From positions 1 to 64,000 of the forward strand of contig NZ_URFY01000008.1 of NCBI RefSeq assembly GCF_900547205.1: a stretch of DNA of 64,000 nucleotides. Reading direction: 5' to 3'. This DNA is from an uncultured Bacteroides sp. (GTDB lineage Bacteria > Bacteroidota > Bacteroidia > Bacteroidales > Bacteroidaceae). The notes under the pieces are model-generated. The model saw nothing but the letters and a program-made list of their open reading frames with translations. It made no database searches and was not told the origin of the DNA. Positions 1 through 8,787 of this stretch are shown here, piece by piece. Made by a program: the position numbers and the translations under genes. Position 1 is the stretch's first letter; each line of letters starts with the position of its first letter.

Positions 1-1
1 T

Positions 2-79
2 ACACATGAAATTCAAGATTTCTCCTTTATCATTGATAATCAGATGCAACTTGAACCTGAAAAACCACTATTCTCTTAA
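2..79 (+). CDS. Possible C-terminal tail of a gene that starts left of the window
   Basis: An open frame enters from the left edge and ends at TAA 77-79 after 25 codons (ending ...LEPEKPLFS). Its composition is plausible for a soluble protein tail, but it is too short to recognise a family. It overlaps the non-coding-looking start of the decayed DUF5043-like gene in another frame. Whether it is a real gene end cannot be decided without the sequence to the left. Confidence 0.25.
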   Translation, partial: THEIQDFSFIIDNQMQLEPEKPLFS

Positions 80-86
80 TAATCAG

Positions 87-631
87 ACTGATAATTTACC
101 ACCTTATATCGAACTCACGTTGGTTAGTTTGTTGTTTATGTTAGTGGATATGTACGCGCAAACATTTTATTATGATACTACTCAGGTATTTGATGACCAA
201 CGTTATGTTTATGTCTGTGAAGTGACACAAGAATCCAAGCTTGTAAGACTATATAGTAAAATGAATAAGTTTACAAAAGTTGAAGTCATTAATAAAAAAA
301 CGGGTGCAGAAATTACTGATGCTGAAAGAAAAGAGGCAAACTTTATAAATGATGGTCAGTTATGGGGAAAATGCTTGTCTGTTTTAAATGAATTTTTCCT
401 GAAGAGGAGAGAATGAGAATGCAAGATTGCTAATTTCTAATAATACTGCGTGTTGATACAAACACAGGAATAATGCGTGATGTAGAATATCGTTTTCCAG
501 TTGTTAGTATGCTTGCAACTGTACCGGTTTCTGTTTATCATGATATGGAAATGAAGTTGAAAAAGGAAATAGTCTTTGATATAACGGAAAAAGGTTTAAT
601 TATATTCCTTTTGTATGGGTTCATTCTGTGA
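87..631 (+). pseudogene. Decayed DUF5043-like secreted protein gene
   Basis: A hydrophobic signal-like stretch (LTLVSLLFMLVDMYAQ) followed by TFYYDTTQVF resembles the start of the small exported Bacteroides DUF5043 proteins. The frame ends at TGA 414-416. The matching second half (LRVDTNTGIMRDVEYRF...TVPVSVYHDMEMKLKKEIVF) continues in another frame from about 434 to TGA 629-631, and a short third-frame piece (NARLLIS) lies between. At least two frameshifts are therefore needed to rebuild the protein. No ATG sits just before the signal stretch; the upstream ATG at 6 gives an odd hydrophilic leader, so the start also looks lost. The family is assigned from memory of its sequence pattern. The function of DUF5043 is unknown. 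Confidence 0.55.
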
Positions 632-689
632 AATAGGATATTGATATAGAAAACTAGGGGTATATTAATAGGAAGAGCAAAAATAACAA

Positions 690-735
690 TGACCGACTTG
701 CATCACGACAATTGTCGCATCTGGTAAGTCGGCCA
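690..735 (-). terminator. Nested hairpin after asd
   Basis: A 10-bp outer stem (690-699 with 726-735, one G-T type mismatch) encloses a perfect 12-bp palindrome CGACAATTGTCG at 706-717. On the minus strand it is followed by a T-rich run (TTATTTTT). It lies 33 bp beyond the asd stop, so it most likely terminates asd transcription. Confidence 0.6.
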
Positions 736-768
736 TTTTAATATTCTTAGGTATTACACTATCCTATC

Positions 769-1776
769 TTATACGTTCTTCTCTTTAATGAGATACTCAG
801 CAATCTGAACCGCATTCAATGCAGCACCCTTTTTAATCTGATCGCCTACAATCCAGAAAGTCAAACCGTTCTCATTAGTCAAGTCCTTGCGGATACGACC
901 TACATAAACAGGATCTTTGCCAGCAAGGAACAACGGCATCGGATATTCCTTTTCAGTAGGATTGTCCTGAAGAACCAATCCTTCGCCGTTAGCGAAAGCT
1001 TCACGAGCTTCTTCAATAGAAATAGGACGTTCAGTTTCTACCCAAATGCTTTCAGAGTGAGCACGCAGTGCAGGAACACGTACACAAGTTGCACTAACCT
1101 TTACGTCGGAGTGCATAATCTTACGTGTTTCATTATACATCTTCATCTCTTCTTTGGTGTAGCCGTTTTCTGTAAACACGTCAATCTGTGGAATCAGGTT
1201 GAATGCCAATTGATAGGCAAACTTATCCACAGTAACAGGTTCATTAGCCAATACCTGACGATATTGTTCGTACAACTCATCCATTGCAGCAGCACCCGCA
1301 CCGCTGGCAGCCTGATAAGTAGATACGTGCACGGTTTTTATATGAGAAAGCTGTTCGATGGCTTTCAGTGCAACTACCATCTGGATAGTTGTACAGTTAG
1401 GATTGGCAATGACGCCACGCGGACGGTCCAATGCGTCTGCGGCATTTACTTCGGGCACTACCAAAGGCACATCAGCGTCCATACGGAATGCACTTGAGTT
1501 ATCAATCATCACAGCACCATACTTGGTGATGGTCTTTTCAAACTCCTTCGATGTTCCTGCTCCGGCAGAGGTGAAAGCAATGTCTACTCCTTTAAAGTCA
1601 TCGTTGTGTTGTAAGAGTTTCACCTCGATCTGTTTACCGCGGAAAGTATATGTTGTTCCGGCACTACGTTTAGAACCGAACAAAACTAACTCGTCCATCG
1701 GGAAGTTTCTCTCATCGAGCACGCGCAGGAACTCCTGTCCCACGGCTCCGCTTACGCCAACAATAGCTACTTTCAT
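769..1776 (-). CDS. asd: Aspartate-semialdehyde dehydrogenase
   Basis: Reduces aspartyl phosphate to aspartate semialdehyde with NADPH, the shared cytosolic step toward lysine/diaminopimelate, threonine and methionine. The 335-residue length is normal. The N-terminal Rossmann motif GVSGAVG spans residues 7-13, the catalytic cysteine is C128 in NPNCTT, and the catalytic histidine is H240 in RVPALRAHS. The gene stands alone, with its own Bacteroides -7 box upstream and a hairpin terminator downstream. No anomalies are seen. Confidence 0.95.
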   Translation of the reverse strand: MKVAIVGVSGAVGQEFLRVLDERNFPMDELVLFGSKRSAGTTYTFRGKQIEVKLLQHNDDFKGVDIAFTSAGAGTSKEFEKTITKYGAVMIDNSSAFRMDADVPLVVPEVNAADALDRPRGVIANPNCTTIQMVVALKAIEQLSHIKTVHVSTYQAASGAGAAAMDELYEQYRQVLANEPVTVDKFAYQLAFNLIPQIDVFTENGYTKEEMKMYNETRKIMHSDVKVSATCVRVPALRAHSESIWVETERPISIEEAREAFANGEGLVLQDNPTEKEYPMPLFLAGKDPVYVGRIRKDLTNENGLTFWIVGDQIKKGAALNAVQIAEYLIKEKNV

Positions 1777-1846
1777 CTTTTTCTTTTGTTATTATGTGAA
1801 TACTGTATTTCTCTTTCTATTCTGTCGAATAGAATAGATTTGGCTG

Positions 1847-1854
1847 CAAAATTA
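1847..1854 (-). promoter_or_regulatory. Promoter -7 box for asd
   Basis: TAATTTTG on the minus strand matches the Bacteroides TAnnTTTG box, 70 nt before the asd ATG. No convincing -33 TTTG was identified. Confidence 0.4.
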
Positions 1855-1895
1855 TAACATTCTAGCATATAAACATTGCTTTTGAAAGAAATATT

Positions 1896-2024
1896 TCACT
1901 TTTTCGGCGGATTACTATAACCTTGTCTTTCGCGCAACCACAGCACGAATACCTTCAAAGCGAATGCAGCTACTTATTAGCCAAACACTTCCTTCATACG
2001 ATTTTCTAACCATTTGATATTACT
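1896..2024 (-). pseudogene. Possible gene remnants, unrecognised
   Basis: The 380-bp gap between asd and the ankyrin gene contains two minus-strand stretches that read like protein C-termini. One is SNIKWLENRMKEVFG followed by two stops (about 1980-2024); the other is a 25-codon run ending LWLRERQGYSNPPKK before TGA at 1896-1898. Neither has a start codon or a usable frame upstream. I do not recognise the family. Chance coding-like sequence remains possible. Confidence 0.25.
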
Positions 2025-2156
2025 TCGTCACATTTCGCTATGGTGTGATTGAGCTTTCATTGCTGTATGTTCCGACTGTGATGTGTTTTTCTTTGGATAA
2101 AATAGCATTCAACTTAAGAAGTTACACATGATTCAGTTACTTTGCCCTTGACGGGG

Positions 2157-3641
2157 TTATTCCCTACAATTGCTCTTTTTATGCGCTTTTCTCTCTCGAA
2201 TTTTCTTCCAGAACTTATAGAGGAAGTTAAGTTTTCCCATCAGTAAAGCAATCATTAGCAATAGGAAGCCACCACTGATACCCATTGCAAGTAAATTGTC
2301 GGAGGTATTGGAGGCATCGGCTATGGATAGTTTTTGTGCTTTGGGTAGATATTTGATGAGCAGTTTGTCTCCCCGTTTTGTATGGCCGTACTCGGAAAAG
2401 TTGGATTTTCCTTGATTTAGGCAAGTAGTTACACCGTTCTCCGCCACAAAGATAAAAGAATATCTGCTAACTATTTTGTAGTCATAGCCTATTCTGCCAC
2501 TGCGTACTTTGATTACTTCCGACGAATAATCAGCTTCCGCTATATATTCTTGTCCTCGCAACCGAGTGTAGCAATCATCGAAGTTCGAATATAGAGTGCT
2601 GAGCAACAGATGGAAAACGCATCCGATAGCAAACCACATTGCACCTATCGGGAAGAGTAATTTAGAGCCATTGTGTTGCCATACTTCCTTCATGTATTTC
2701 CGCACCAGCCGTGCTATGAGAAGAAAAGGCACTAAGGCGCTGATAAGAATAACCAGCCACTCATTATCTTTTCCCACTTTGTTGTAGAAGGAGTCTATGC
2801 GTGGGATGGTCTTTATCTCGCCATCTTCGAATGAATGATAGGTATGGTGCAGCGTATCTTCTTTGCCTTCGACCATCAAGCGTTGCAGACTATCCTGTAT
2901 TTGCTTCTTGCGCCGGGGAAAATTATCTTCTTCCTGTAGCTTGATAATCCGCTCGCATATTTTTTCTATATTAGGCAGGTCCCATTCATTGATGTAAGGT
3001 TTCAGTTTCTGTGGAGTTATCTCTAAAGTATCGCGCAGGCAGATTTGTGCTATTTTCCGTTGCATAGGGACGGTGCCTCGCATAGTAACGTACTTTACGA
3101 GTAGTTGGTACTTCTCCGACTCACCTAGTCGTGCTCCCTTTGTCAGAATGTATTCCAGCATATCAGCTTTCAGCCGATAGCTCAACTTACTGATGGTCGA
3201 GAATATCTTTTGTCGTTCTTCCTCCCAACGTGCGCCCTTCCGGCGCAGGAAGTCTATGGTCTTCTTTTGTCCTCCTAGAATGGCATAGTCCAAGGCGGTA
3301 TAGAGGTACTCATCAAGATTGCCGGACTTATGTCGTTTGTCTATATCCGCTCTCGTTTTTATCAGGTATTTCAGGCATACGGTGTCTCCTTCAAATGCTT
3401 TTTGCATCAGCAGGGTGCGTCCCTGCTCATCGATTGCATCCACTGGAATACCTTCCTTCAGCATTCGCTGTATAGAGAGCGTATCGCCCTTTTTCAGATG
3501 AGTGTACTTCTTTGGCAATGATGGCTCATCAGTGTTCTTGTATCTGAGCTGCGCAGATTTTGCTTGCAGGGTGATTGTACAAAACAGGAGGAGAAAGAAG
3601 ATACTTTGGTGGATAGTGCTTGTGGTATTATATTTATTCAT
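2157..3641 (-). CDS. Ankyrin-repeat membrane protein with DUF3592-like domain
   Basis: A 494-residue exported protein. It has a signal peptide (about 1-28), ankyrin-type repeats (about 45-165, for example GRTLLMQKAFEGDTVCLKYLI and YTALDYAILGGQKKTIDFLRRKGA), a charged helical middle, then transmembrane segments near residues 292-310, 328-350 and 450-468. Between the last two membrane segments is a beta-rich extracytoplasmic stretch like DUF3592 (RGDKLLIKYLPKAQKLSIAD). The ankyrin part would lie in the periplasm. Its partner is unknown. The gene is a single unit with a -7 box 32 nt upstream. The domain reading is moderately sure; the role is not known. Confidence 0.65.
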   Translation of the reverse strand: MNKYNTTSTIHQSIFFLLLFCTITLQAKSAQLRYKNTDEPSLPKKYTHLKKGDTLSIQRMLKEGIPVDAIDEQGRTLLMQKAFEGDTVCLKYLIKTRADIDKRHKSGNLDEYLYTALDYAILGGQKKTIDFLRRKGARWEEERQKIFSTISKLSYRLKADMLEYILTKGARLGESEKYQLLVKYVTMRGTVPMQRKIAQICLRDTLEITPQKLKPYINEWDLPNIEKICERIIKLQEEDNFPRRKKQIQDSLQRLMVEGKEDTLHHTYHSFEDGEIKTIPRIDSFYNKVGKDNEWLVILISALVPFLLIARLVRKYMKEVWQHNGSKLLFPIGAMWFAIGCVFHLLLSTLYSNFDDCYTRLRGQEYIAEADYSSEVIKVRSGRIGYDYKIVSRYSFIFVAENGVTTCLNQGKSNFSEYGHTKRGDKLLIKYLPKAQKLSIADASNTSDNLLAMGISGGFLLLMIALLMGKLNFLYKFWKKIRERKAHKKSNCRE

Positions 3642-3673
3642 AGGATAGGTGTGTTGTATTTTACATCGGGACG

Positions 3674-3681
3674 CAAAGATA
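3674..3681 (-). promoter_or_regulatory. Promoter -7 box for the ankyrin gene
   Basis: TATCTTTG on the minus strand, a perfect TAnnTTTG box, 32 nt before the ATG at 3641. Confidence 0.5.
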
Positions 3682-3835
3682 TGAAAATATGCTGAGAAGT
3701 GCAGGCAATTGTTCCTGAATGTATATTAAGTTCGGCGATTTAAGGATATTCCTGTTTATGAATAGAGGATATCACTGTAACCGTTGAGCCACCTTGCATC
3801 GAATAGCTGGTGCTCGTAGCAATTTATTTCTGCTA

Positions 3836-4020
3836 TCAGATAATGAATTTACTGATTTCTTCGATTTGCCGTCTTGCTTTGGCTTTCATGTCTTCCTGCT
3901 CTTCTTTCTCGCTGGTCAGCTTCTGAACTTTAGTTTGGTTCTTTTCAACTTTTTCACTGTTGCTGTGAATACCCAGTTTGCACCGTCAATTTGGGTTTGG
4001 AATGATTTTCGTACCGAAAT
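3836..4020 (-). pseudogene. Frameshifted remnant of a coiled-coil protein gene
   Basis: On the minus strand a peptide TQIDGANWVFTATVKK reads in one frame. A charged coiled-coil stretch (VEKNQTKVQKLTSEKEEQED, then MKAKARRQIEEISKFII) reads in the next frame to TGA at 3836-3838. The two join at an A-rich run near 3955, as expected for a one-base slip. No start codon or upstream part is seen, so this is a 3' remnant. The family is not recognised. The nearby 3642-3835 stretch has only the ankyrin promoter. Confidence 0.4.
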
Positions 4021-4135
4021 GATGGTATATCTTTATCCACGTTTAAAGTGCCTGATGAAATTTATCCTTTTAGGTAAGCGGTAAAATAAATAATACACAG
4101 CCTGAACATTCATTGTGATTCTGCGAACTTTTTTG

Positions 4136-4143
4136 TTCCTTTG
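4136..4143 (+). promoter_or_regulatory. Probable -7 box for the antiporter operon
   Basis: TTCCTTTG differs from TAnnTTTG at one position and lies 25 nt before the ATG at 4169. Transcription from here would begin after the upstream in-frame ATG at 4115, supporting the later start. Confidence 0.35.
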
Positions 4144-4168
4144 CATAAAATTCCTAAAACTACAGTCT

Positions 4169-6301
4169 ATGAACCTGTTTGACATAAATTTAACCTTACC
4201 GATTACCGACCCTACCTGGGTGTTTTTTCTGGTATTGATTATCATTCTTTTTGCTCCAATGGTATTGGGGCGTCTGCATATACCTCATATTATAGGTATG
4301 ATTCTGGCAGGTGTGTTAATTGGCGAACATGGTTTCCATGTGCTCGACCGTGACAGCAGTTTCGAACTTTTCGGAAAAGTGGGGCTCTACTATATCATGT
4401 TTCTTGCCGGGTTAGAAATGGATATGGAGGACTTTAAGAAAAACCGGACGAAGAGTCTCGTGTTCGGTTGGCTCACCTTCCTGATTCCTATGGTGCTGGG
4501 AGTATGGAGCAGCATGAGTATGCTGGGATATGGATTTCTAACGGCAGTGCTACTGGCAAGTATGTATGCTTCCCATACGCTGATAGCTTATCCCATTATC
4601 AGCCGATACGGATTGTCGCGTTTGCGTAGTGTCAACATAACGATTGGCGGAACGGCAATAACCGTCACTCTTGCTTTGATTATTCTTGCCGTGATTGGCG
4701 GAATGTTCAAAGGAACTGTGGATGGCTGGTTCTGGTTAATTCTTGTGGTGAAAGTTGCTTTCTTGGGTTTCCTTATCATCTATTTCTTCCCCCGCATCGG
4801 TCGTTGGTTCTTCCGCAAGTATGACGATAATGTGATGCAATTCGTATTCGTACTGGCAATGGTATTCCTCGGCGGAGGATTGATGGAATTTGTAGGAATG
4901 GAAGGAATACTCGGCGCTTTTCTAGCTGGATTGGTGCTGAATCGTCTGATTCCACACGTATCTCCTTTGATGAACCGTTTGGAATTTGTCGGAAACGCTT
5001 TGTTTATTCCTTATTTCCTGATTGGTGTCGGGATGATAATTGACGTGAGAAGTTTGTTTACGGGTGGAGAAGCCCTGAAAGTAGCTATCGTGATGACGGT
5101 CGTTGCAACATTCAGTAAATGGCTTGCCGCATGGATCACACAAAAGATTTTCCATATGCAGCGGAACGAGCGGAGCATGATATTCGGTTTAAGTAATGCA
5201 CAAGCGGCAGCTACATTGGCAGCCGTGTTGATAGGACACGAAATCATCATGGAAAATGGCGAACGGCTGCTGAACGACGATGTGCTAAATGGAACCGTAG
5301 TGATGATTCTCTTCACTTGTGTCATCAGTTCGCTGGTGACGGAACGTGCTGCCCGTCGATTTGCCATGGATGAAGACATTGAAGAAGAAAAGGGAGAAAA
5401 GAAAACTCCCGAACAGATATTGATACCGGTTGCCAATCCGGATACTATAGAAGACCTGATAAACGTGGCACTGGTGATAAAGGACCCCAAACAGAAGAAT
5501 GGGCTGATAGCACTGAACGTGATAAACGATAGTAATAGCTCCGAAAAGAAAGAACTGCAAGGAAAACGTAATTTGGAGAAAGCGGCTATGATTGCCGCCG
5601 CTGCCGATGTTCCTGTGAATATGGTGAGCCGTTACGACCTCAATATTGCTTCGGGCATCATCCATACCATTAAAGAATATGAAGCTACGGATGTCGTTAT
5701 CGGTCTACACAGGAAAGCCAATATTGTCGATTCCTTCTTCGGACATTTGGCCGAAAGCCTGCTGAAAGGTACGCATCGCGAAGTAATGATAGCCAAGTTT
5801 CTGATGCCGGTTAATACTCTGCGGCGTATTATTGTCGCTGTGCCGCCCAAGGCCGAATATGAAACAGGTTTCTCAAAATGGGTGGAACACTTCTGCCGTA
5901 TGGGAAGTATCCTCGGTTGCCGCGTGCACTTCTTTGCTAACGAACGTACATTGATGCGCCTTCAGCAACTAGTGAAAAAGAAACACGCAAGTACGCCGAC
6001 TGAATTTTCATTATTGGAAGAATGGGAAGACTTACTGTTGCTGACCGGGCAAGTGAATTACGATCATCTGTTGGTTGTCATTTCCGCCCGTCGCGGGTCT
6101 ATCTCTTATGATACTTCTTTCGAGCGTCTTCCTGCACAGCTTGCCAAGTATTTCTCTAACAATAGTCTCATTATCTTATACCCCGACCAGTTTGGCGAAC
6201 CGCAAGAGATTGTGTCTTTCTCTGACCCTCGCGGTTATAATGAGTCTCAACACTACGAAAAGGTTGGCAAATGGTTCTATAAATGGCTAAAGAAAAACTA
6301 A
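4169..6301 (+). CDS. CPA2-type cation:proton antiporter with universal-stress-like tail
   Basis: An inner-membrane Na+(or K+)/H+ exchanger, 710 residues from the ATG at 4169. That start (MNLFDINLTLPI) is preferred over the ATG at 4115 because a probable -7 box lies between them. Residues 1-400 form about 12 hydrophobic segments typical of the Na+/H+ exchanger fold, including GRLHIPHIIGMILAGVLIGEHG and FLAGLEMDMEDFKKN. Residues from about 425 form a cytosolic tail with two UspA-like halves, for example AAAADVPVNMVSRYDLNIASGI. The stop codon overlaps the next gene's ATG as TAATG, so translation is probably coupled to tcdA. The transported ion is not determined by sequence. Confidence 0.85.
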   Translation: MNLFDINLTLPITDPTWVFFLVLIIILFAPMVLGRLHIPHIIGMILAGVLIGEHGFHVLDRDSSFELFGKVGLYYIMFLAGLEMDMEDFKKNRTKSLVFGWLTFLIPMVLGVWSSMSMLGYGFLTAVLLASMYASHTLIAYPIISRYGLSRLRSVNITIGGTAITVTLALIILAVIGGMFKGTVDGWFWLILVVKVAFLGFLIIYFFPRIGRWFFRKYDDNVMQFVFVLAMVFLGGGLMEFVGMEGILGAFLAGLVLNRLIPHVSPLMNRLEFVGNALFIPYFLIGVGMIIDVRSLFTGGEALKVAIVMTVVATFSKWLAAWITQKIFHMQRNERSMIFGLSNAQAAATLAAVLIGHEIIMENGERLLNDDVLNGTVVMILFTCVISSLVTERAARRFAMDEDIEEEKGEKKTPEQILIPVANPDTIEDLINVALVIKDPKQKNGLIALNVINDSNSSEKKELQGKRNLEKAAMIAAAADVPVNMVSRYDLNIASGIIHTIKEYEATDVVIGLHRKANIVDSFFGHLAESLLKGTHREVMIAKFLMPVNTLRRIIVAVPPKAEYETGFSKWVEHFCRMGSILGCRVHFFANERTLMRLQQLVKKKHASTPTEFSLLEEWEDLLLLTGQVNYDHLLVVISARRGSISYDTSFERLPAQLAKYFSNNSLIILYPDQFGEPQEIVSFSDPRGYNESQHYEKVGKWFYKWLKKN

Positions 6302-7017
6302 TGGAAGAAAACAACTGGCAACAAAGAACAGAACTCCTGCTAGGAGAGGAAAAGATGGAACGCATCCGGGACGCACACGTACTCGTGGTTGGTCTGGGTG
6401 GAGTAGGGGCGTATGCTGCCGAGATGATTTGTCGTGCCGGAGTAGGATGGATGACCATTGTAGATGCCGATACAGTGCAACCAACGAATATCAATCGTCA
6501 ACTGCCTGCCATACACTCTACATTAGGACAGTCTAAAGCGGAAGTACTAGCTGCGCGCTACAAAGATATCAATCCGGATATAGAGCTGACTGTTCTGCCT
6601 GTCTACCTGAAAGATGAGAATATCCCCGAACTGTTGGACACAGCTAAGTTCGATTTTATAGTAGACGCCATCGATACCATCAGTCCGAAGTGCTACCTTA
6701 TAGCTGAAGCGATGAAGCGTCGCATTAAAATAGTCTCCAGTATGGGAGCCGGGGCGAAGAGCGATATTACGCAAGTTCGTTTTGCCGACCTTTGGGATAC
6801 CTATCATTGTGGGTTGAGCAAGGCTGTGCGGAAGCGTTTGCAGAAAATGGGGATGAAACGGAAACTACCGGTGGTGTTCAGTACCGAACAGGCAGATCCG
6901 AAAGCTGTGTTGCTCACCGATGAGGAACAGAATAAGAAATCCACTTGCGGAACGGTGAGTTATATGCCGGCAGTGTTCGGATGCTATCTGGCGGAGTATG
7001 TCATTAAACGATTATAA
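6301..7017 (+). CDS. tcdA: tRNA threonylcarbamoyladenosine dehydratase
   Basis: A ThiF/MoeB/HesA-fold enzyme that uses ATP to cyclise the t6A base of ANN-decoding tRNAs to ct6A. The nucleotide-binding loop GLGGVGAYAAE and the DADTVQPTNINRQ segment are present, and the C-terminal STCGTVSYMPAVFG is typical of TcdA/CsdL. The ATG at 6301 gives 238 residues and overlaps the antiporter stop by one base (TAATG). An in-frame ATG at 6283 would add six residues but overlap the upstream gene more. It is followed after 9 bp by lolD. ThiF-family relatives (MoeB, ThiF) are less likely given the short length and context-free position. Confidence 0.85.
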   Translation: MEENNWQQRTELLLGEEKMERIRDAHVLVVGLGGVGAYAAEMICRAGVGWMTIVDADTVQPTNINRQLPAIHSTLGQSKAEVLAARYKDINPDIELTVLPVYLKDENIPELLDTAKFDFIVDAIDTISPKCYLIAEAMKRRIKIVSSMGAGAKSDITQVRFADLWDTYHCGLSKAVRKRLQKMGMKRKLPVVFSTEQADPKAVLLTDEEQNKKSTCGTVSYMPAVFGCYLAEYVIKRL

Positions 7018-7026
7018 AAGGCTATT

Positions 7027-7683
7027 ATGATAAAACTGGAAGGAATAAAGAAGAGTTTCGGCTCTTTGGAAGTATTGAAAGGCATTGATCTGGAAATTAA
7101 TAAAGGCGAGATTGTCAGTATCGTAGGCCCGAGCGGAGCCGGGAAAACTACTCTTTTGCAGATAATGGGCACACTGGACAATCCGGATGCGGGCATTGTA
7201 CAAATTGACAATACTACTGTAAGCCGGATGAAAGAGAAAGAACTGTCTGCATTCCGAAATAAGAATATCGGTTTCGTCTTTCAGTTTCACCAACTCCTAC
7301 CTGAATTTACAGCTTTGGAGAACGTGATGATTCCCGCATTCATAGCAGGTGTGTTTTCAAAAGAGGCGAATGAACGTGCCGTGAAGATACTGGATTTCAT
7401 GGGGCTGACCGAACGGGCTTCGCATAAGCCGAACGAATTGTCGGGAGGAGAGAAGCAAAGAGTAGCCGTTGCGCGGGCTCTAATCAACGATCCGATTGTT
7501 ATTCTGGCGGACGAACCTTCGGGTAGTTTGGATACGCATAATAAAGAAGAGTTACACCAATTATTCTTTGAATTGAGGGATAGATTGGGGCAGACTTTTG
7601 TAATCGTTACCCATGACGAAGGGCTAGCTAAAATCACTGATCGGACGATACATATGGTAGATGGTTTGATTAAAAAACTATAA
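7027..7683 (+). CDS. lolD: LolD-type ABC transporter ATPase
   Basis: A 218-residue ATPase subunit of the MacB/LolD class, which powers release of lipoproteins from the inner membrane. Walker A is GPSGAGKTT (about residues 35-43), the Q-loop is FQFHQLLPEFTALENVMIP, the signature is LSGGEKQRVAVARA and Walker B is VILADEPSGSLD. The membrane subunits are not adjacent, which is common in Bacteroidetes. It is the last gene of the antiporter-tcdA-lolD unit and is followed by a T-tailed hairpin. MacB-like export of another substrate cannot be excluded. Confidence 0.85.
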   Translation: MIKLEGIKKSFGSLEVLKGIDLEINKGEIVSIVGPSGAGKTTLLQIMGTLDNPDAGIVQIDNTTVSRMKEKELSAFRNKNIGFVFQFHQLLPEFTALENVMIPAFIAGVFSKEANERAVKILDFMGLTERASHKPNELSGGEKQRVAVARALINDPIVILADEPSGSLDTHNKEELHQLFFELRDRLGQTFVIVTHDEGLAKITDRTIHMVDGLIKKL

Positions 7684-7822
7684 TAGTGAAACCTAACTTC
7701 TAAAAATGTATACCAAAAGTAATGACCCTTGCAGGTATTCTATTTTTTTGCTATACATTTACAATCGCTTCTCTACGGAAGTCTGTGAAGATGATAGTAG
7801 AGTGTTTGTTTTGTTTGTGTGT

Positions 7823-7862
7823 GATGCATTCTTGTCTGGTGTGATAGGAATGCATCTTTTTT
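7823..7862 (+). terminator. Rho-independent terminator after lolD
   Basis: GATGCATTC (7823-7831) pairs perfectly with GAATGCATC (7848-7856), followed by six T. It closes the antiporter-tcdA-lolD unit. Confidence 0.75.
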
Positions 7863-8787
7863 ATAAATCAAAACAAACATAGGGCGCGATACGGTCAAAA
7901 TCAGCAGAAGTAAATTCTTCATAGAGTGATAATTGCTTTAGACTTTTTAAATTTCCTTTCCTTTTCCGGTATTCCACAATCGCCTTGGCTTGATAGAAGT
8001 CGATATAGGGGTGGTTCATCATTCGCTCTACACTGGCTTTGTTTAAGTTGATAAGATGAATTTGCTTGGCGTCGATAGAAAACCAAGGACGTAGTAATTC
8101 TACTTTCAGATTAATCTCCTGTAGTTGCTCTATCTGATAGAATCCTCCCAGCTTTCGGCGGTAGTTCACAATCTTCCGGGCGATGCCGCTTCCAATACCG
8201 GGAATCTTTTTAAGTTCGGTGGTATCAGCTTCGTTAAGGCTGATAACGGTTCCAGGCTGATACTTGAATAAAGTGTCTTTTTTAATCCCTTGTGTCTGCA
8301 CCGTTAATAATTGGACAGTGTCTTTCGGCTGAAAGCTCTCGGCAATCCGGATATAGGGTTGTAGAGTCTGATATTGCTCTTCGGTCAGCCCGTATATCTT
8401 GCGGAAGTCTTCGGGACGACGGAACTTGCCTTGTTTGCTGCGATAACGCAGAATATTCTTAGCCATCCAAGGCGGCAATCCGAGTGATAAGAAAGTTGCA
8501 GAGTCCGCAGTGTTCGGGTCGAATATTGATAGATTGATTTCTCTGGAGTGATAAACTAGTGAAGAGCCCTTTGAATAATTCCGGTTTTGAGGCTTTATCT
8601 CTCTGAGAGAGGATACAAATTTATTATAATCCTGCTCAAACTCCTCTTGTTCGGTGGTGTCTACCTCTTGGGGATGGGAGAAGAATTCTATGAGCCAGGG
8701 AGATGTATAAACCCCTAAAATAAGAACGACAAGGACGATGATGCCTTGTCGCTCTGTTTTTGTGTAATAAAAAAAGTCTTTCCACAT
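7861..8787 (-). CDS. Membrane-anchored helix-hairpin-helix (ComEA-like) protein
   Basis: A 308-residue protein with one N-terminal transmembrane helix (about 16-34) and three helix-hairpin-helix units. These are FDPNTADSATFLSLGLPPWMAKNILRYR, LNEADTTELKKIPGIGSGIARKIVNYRRKLGGF, and INLNKASVERMMNHPYIDFYQAKAIVEYR. The middle unit has the classic PGIGxxxAxxI DNA-binding turn. Such proteins resemble the DNA receptor ComEA, but a role in DNA uptake is not shown. Its ATG overlaps the stop of the upstream symporter gene by one base, so the two are co-translated. Confidence 0.8.
   Translation of the reverse strand: MWKDFFYYTKTERQGIIVLVVLILGVYTSPWLIEFFSHPQEVDTTEQEEFEQDYNKFVSSLREIKPQNRNYSKGSSLVYHSREINLSIFDPNTADSATFLSLGLPPWMAKNILRYRSKQGKFRRPEDFRKIYGLTEEQYQTLQPYIRIAESFQPKDTVQLLTVQTQGIKKDTLFKYQPGTVISLNEADTTELKKIPGIGSGIARKIVNYRRKLGGFYQIEQLQEINLKVELLRPWFSIDAKQIHLINLNKASVERMMNHPYIDFYQAKAIVEYRKRKGNLKSLKQLSLYEEFTSADFDRIAPYVCFDL

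Noticed and set aside
1057..1837. Plus-strand open frames opposite asd
   Set aside because: They lie fully inside a clear asd gene, have unnatural Cys/Ser-rich composition and match no family.
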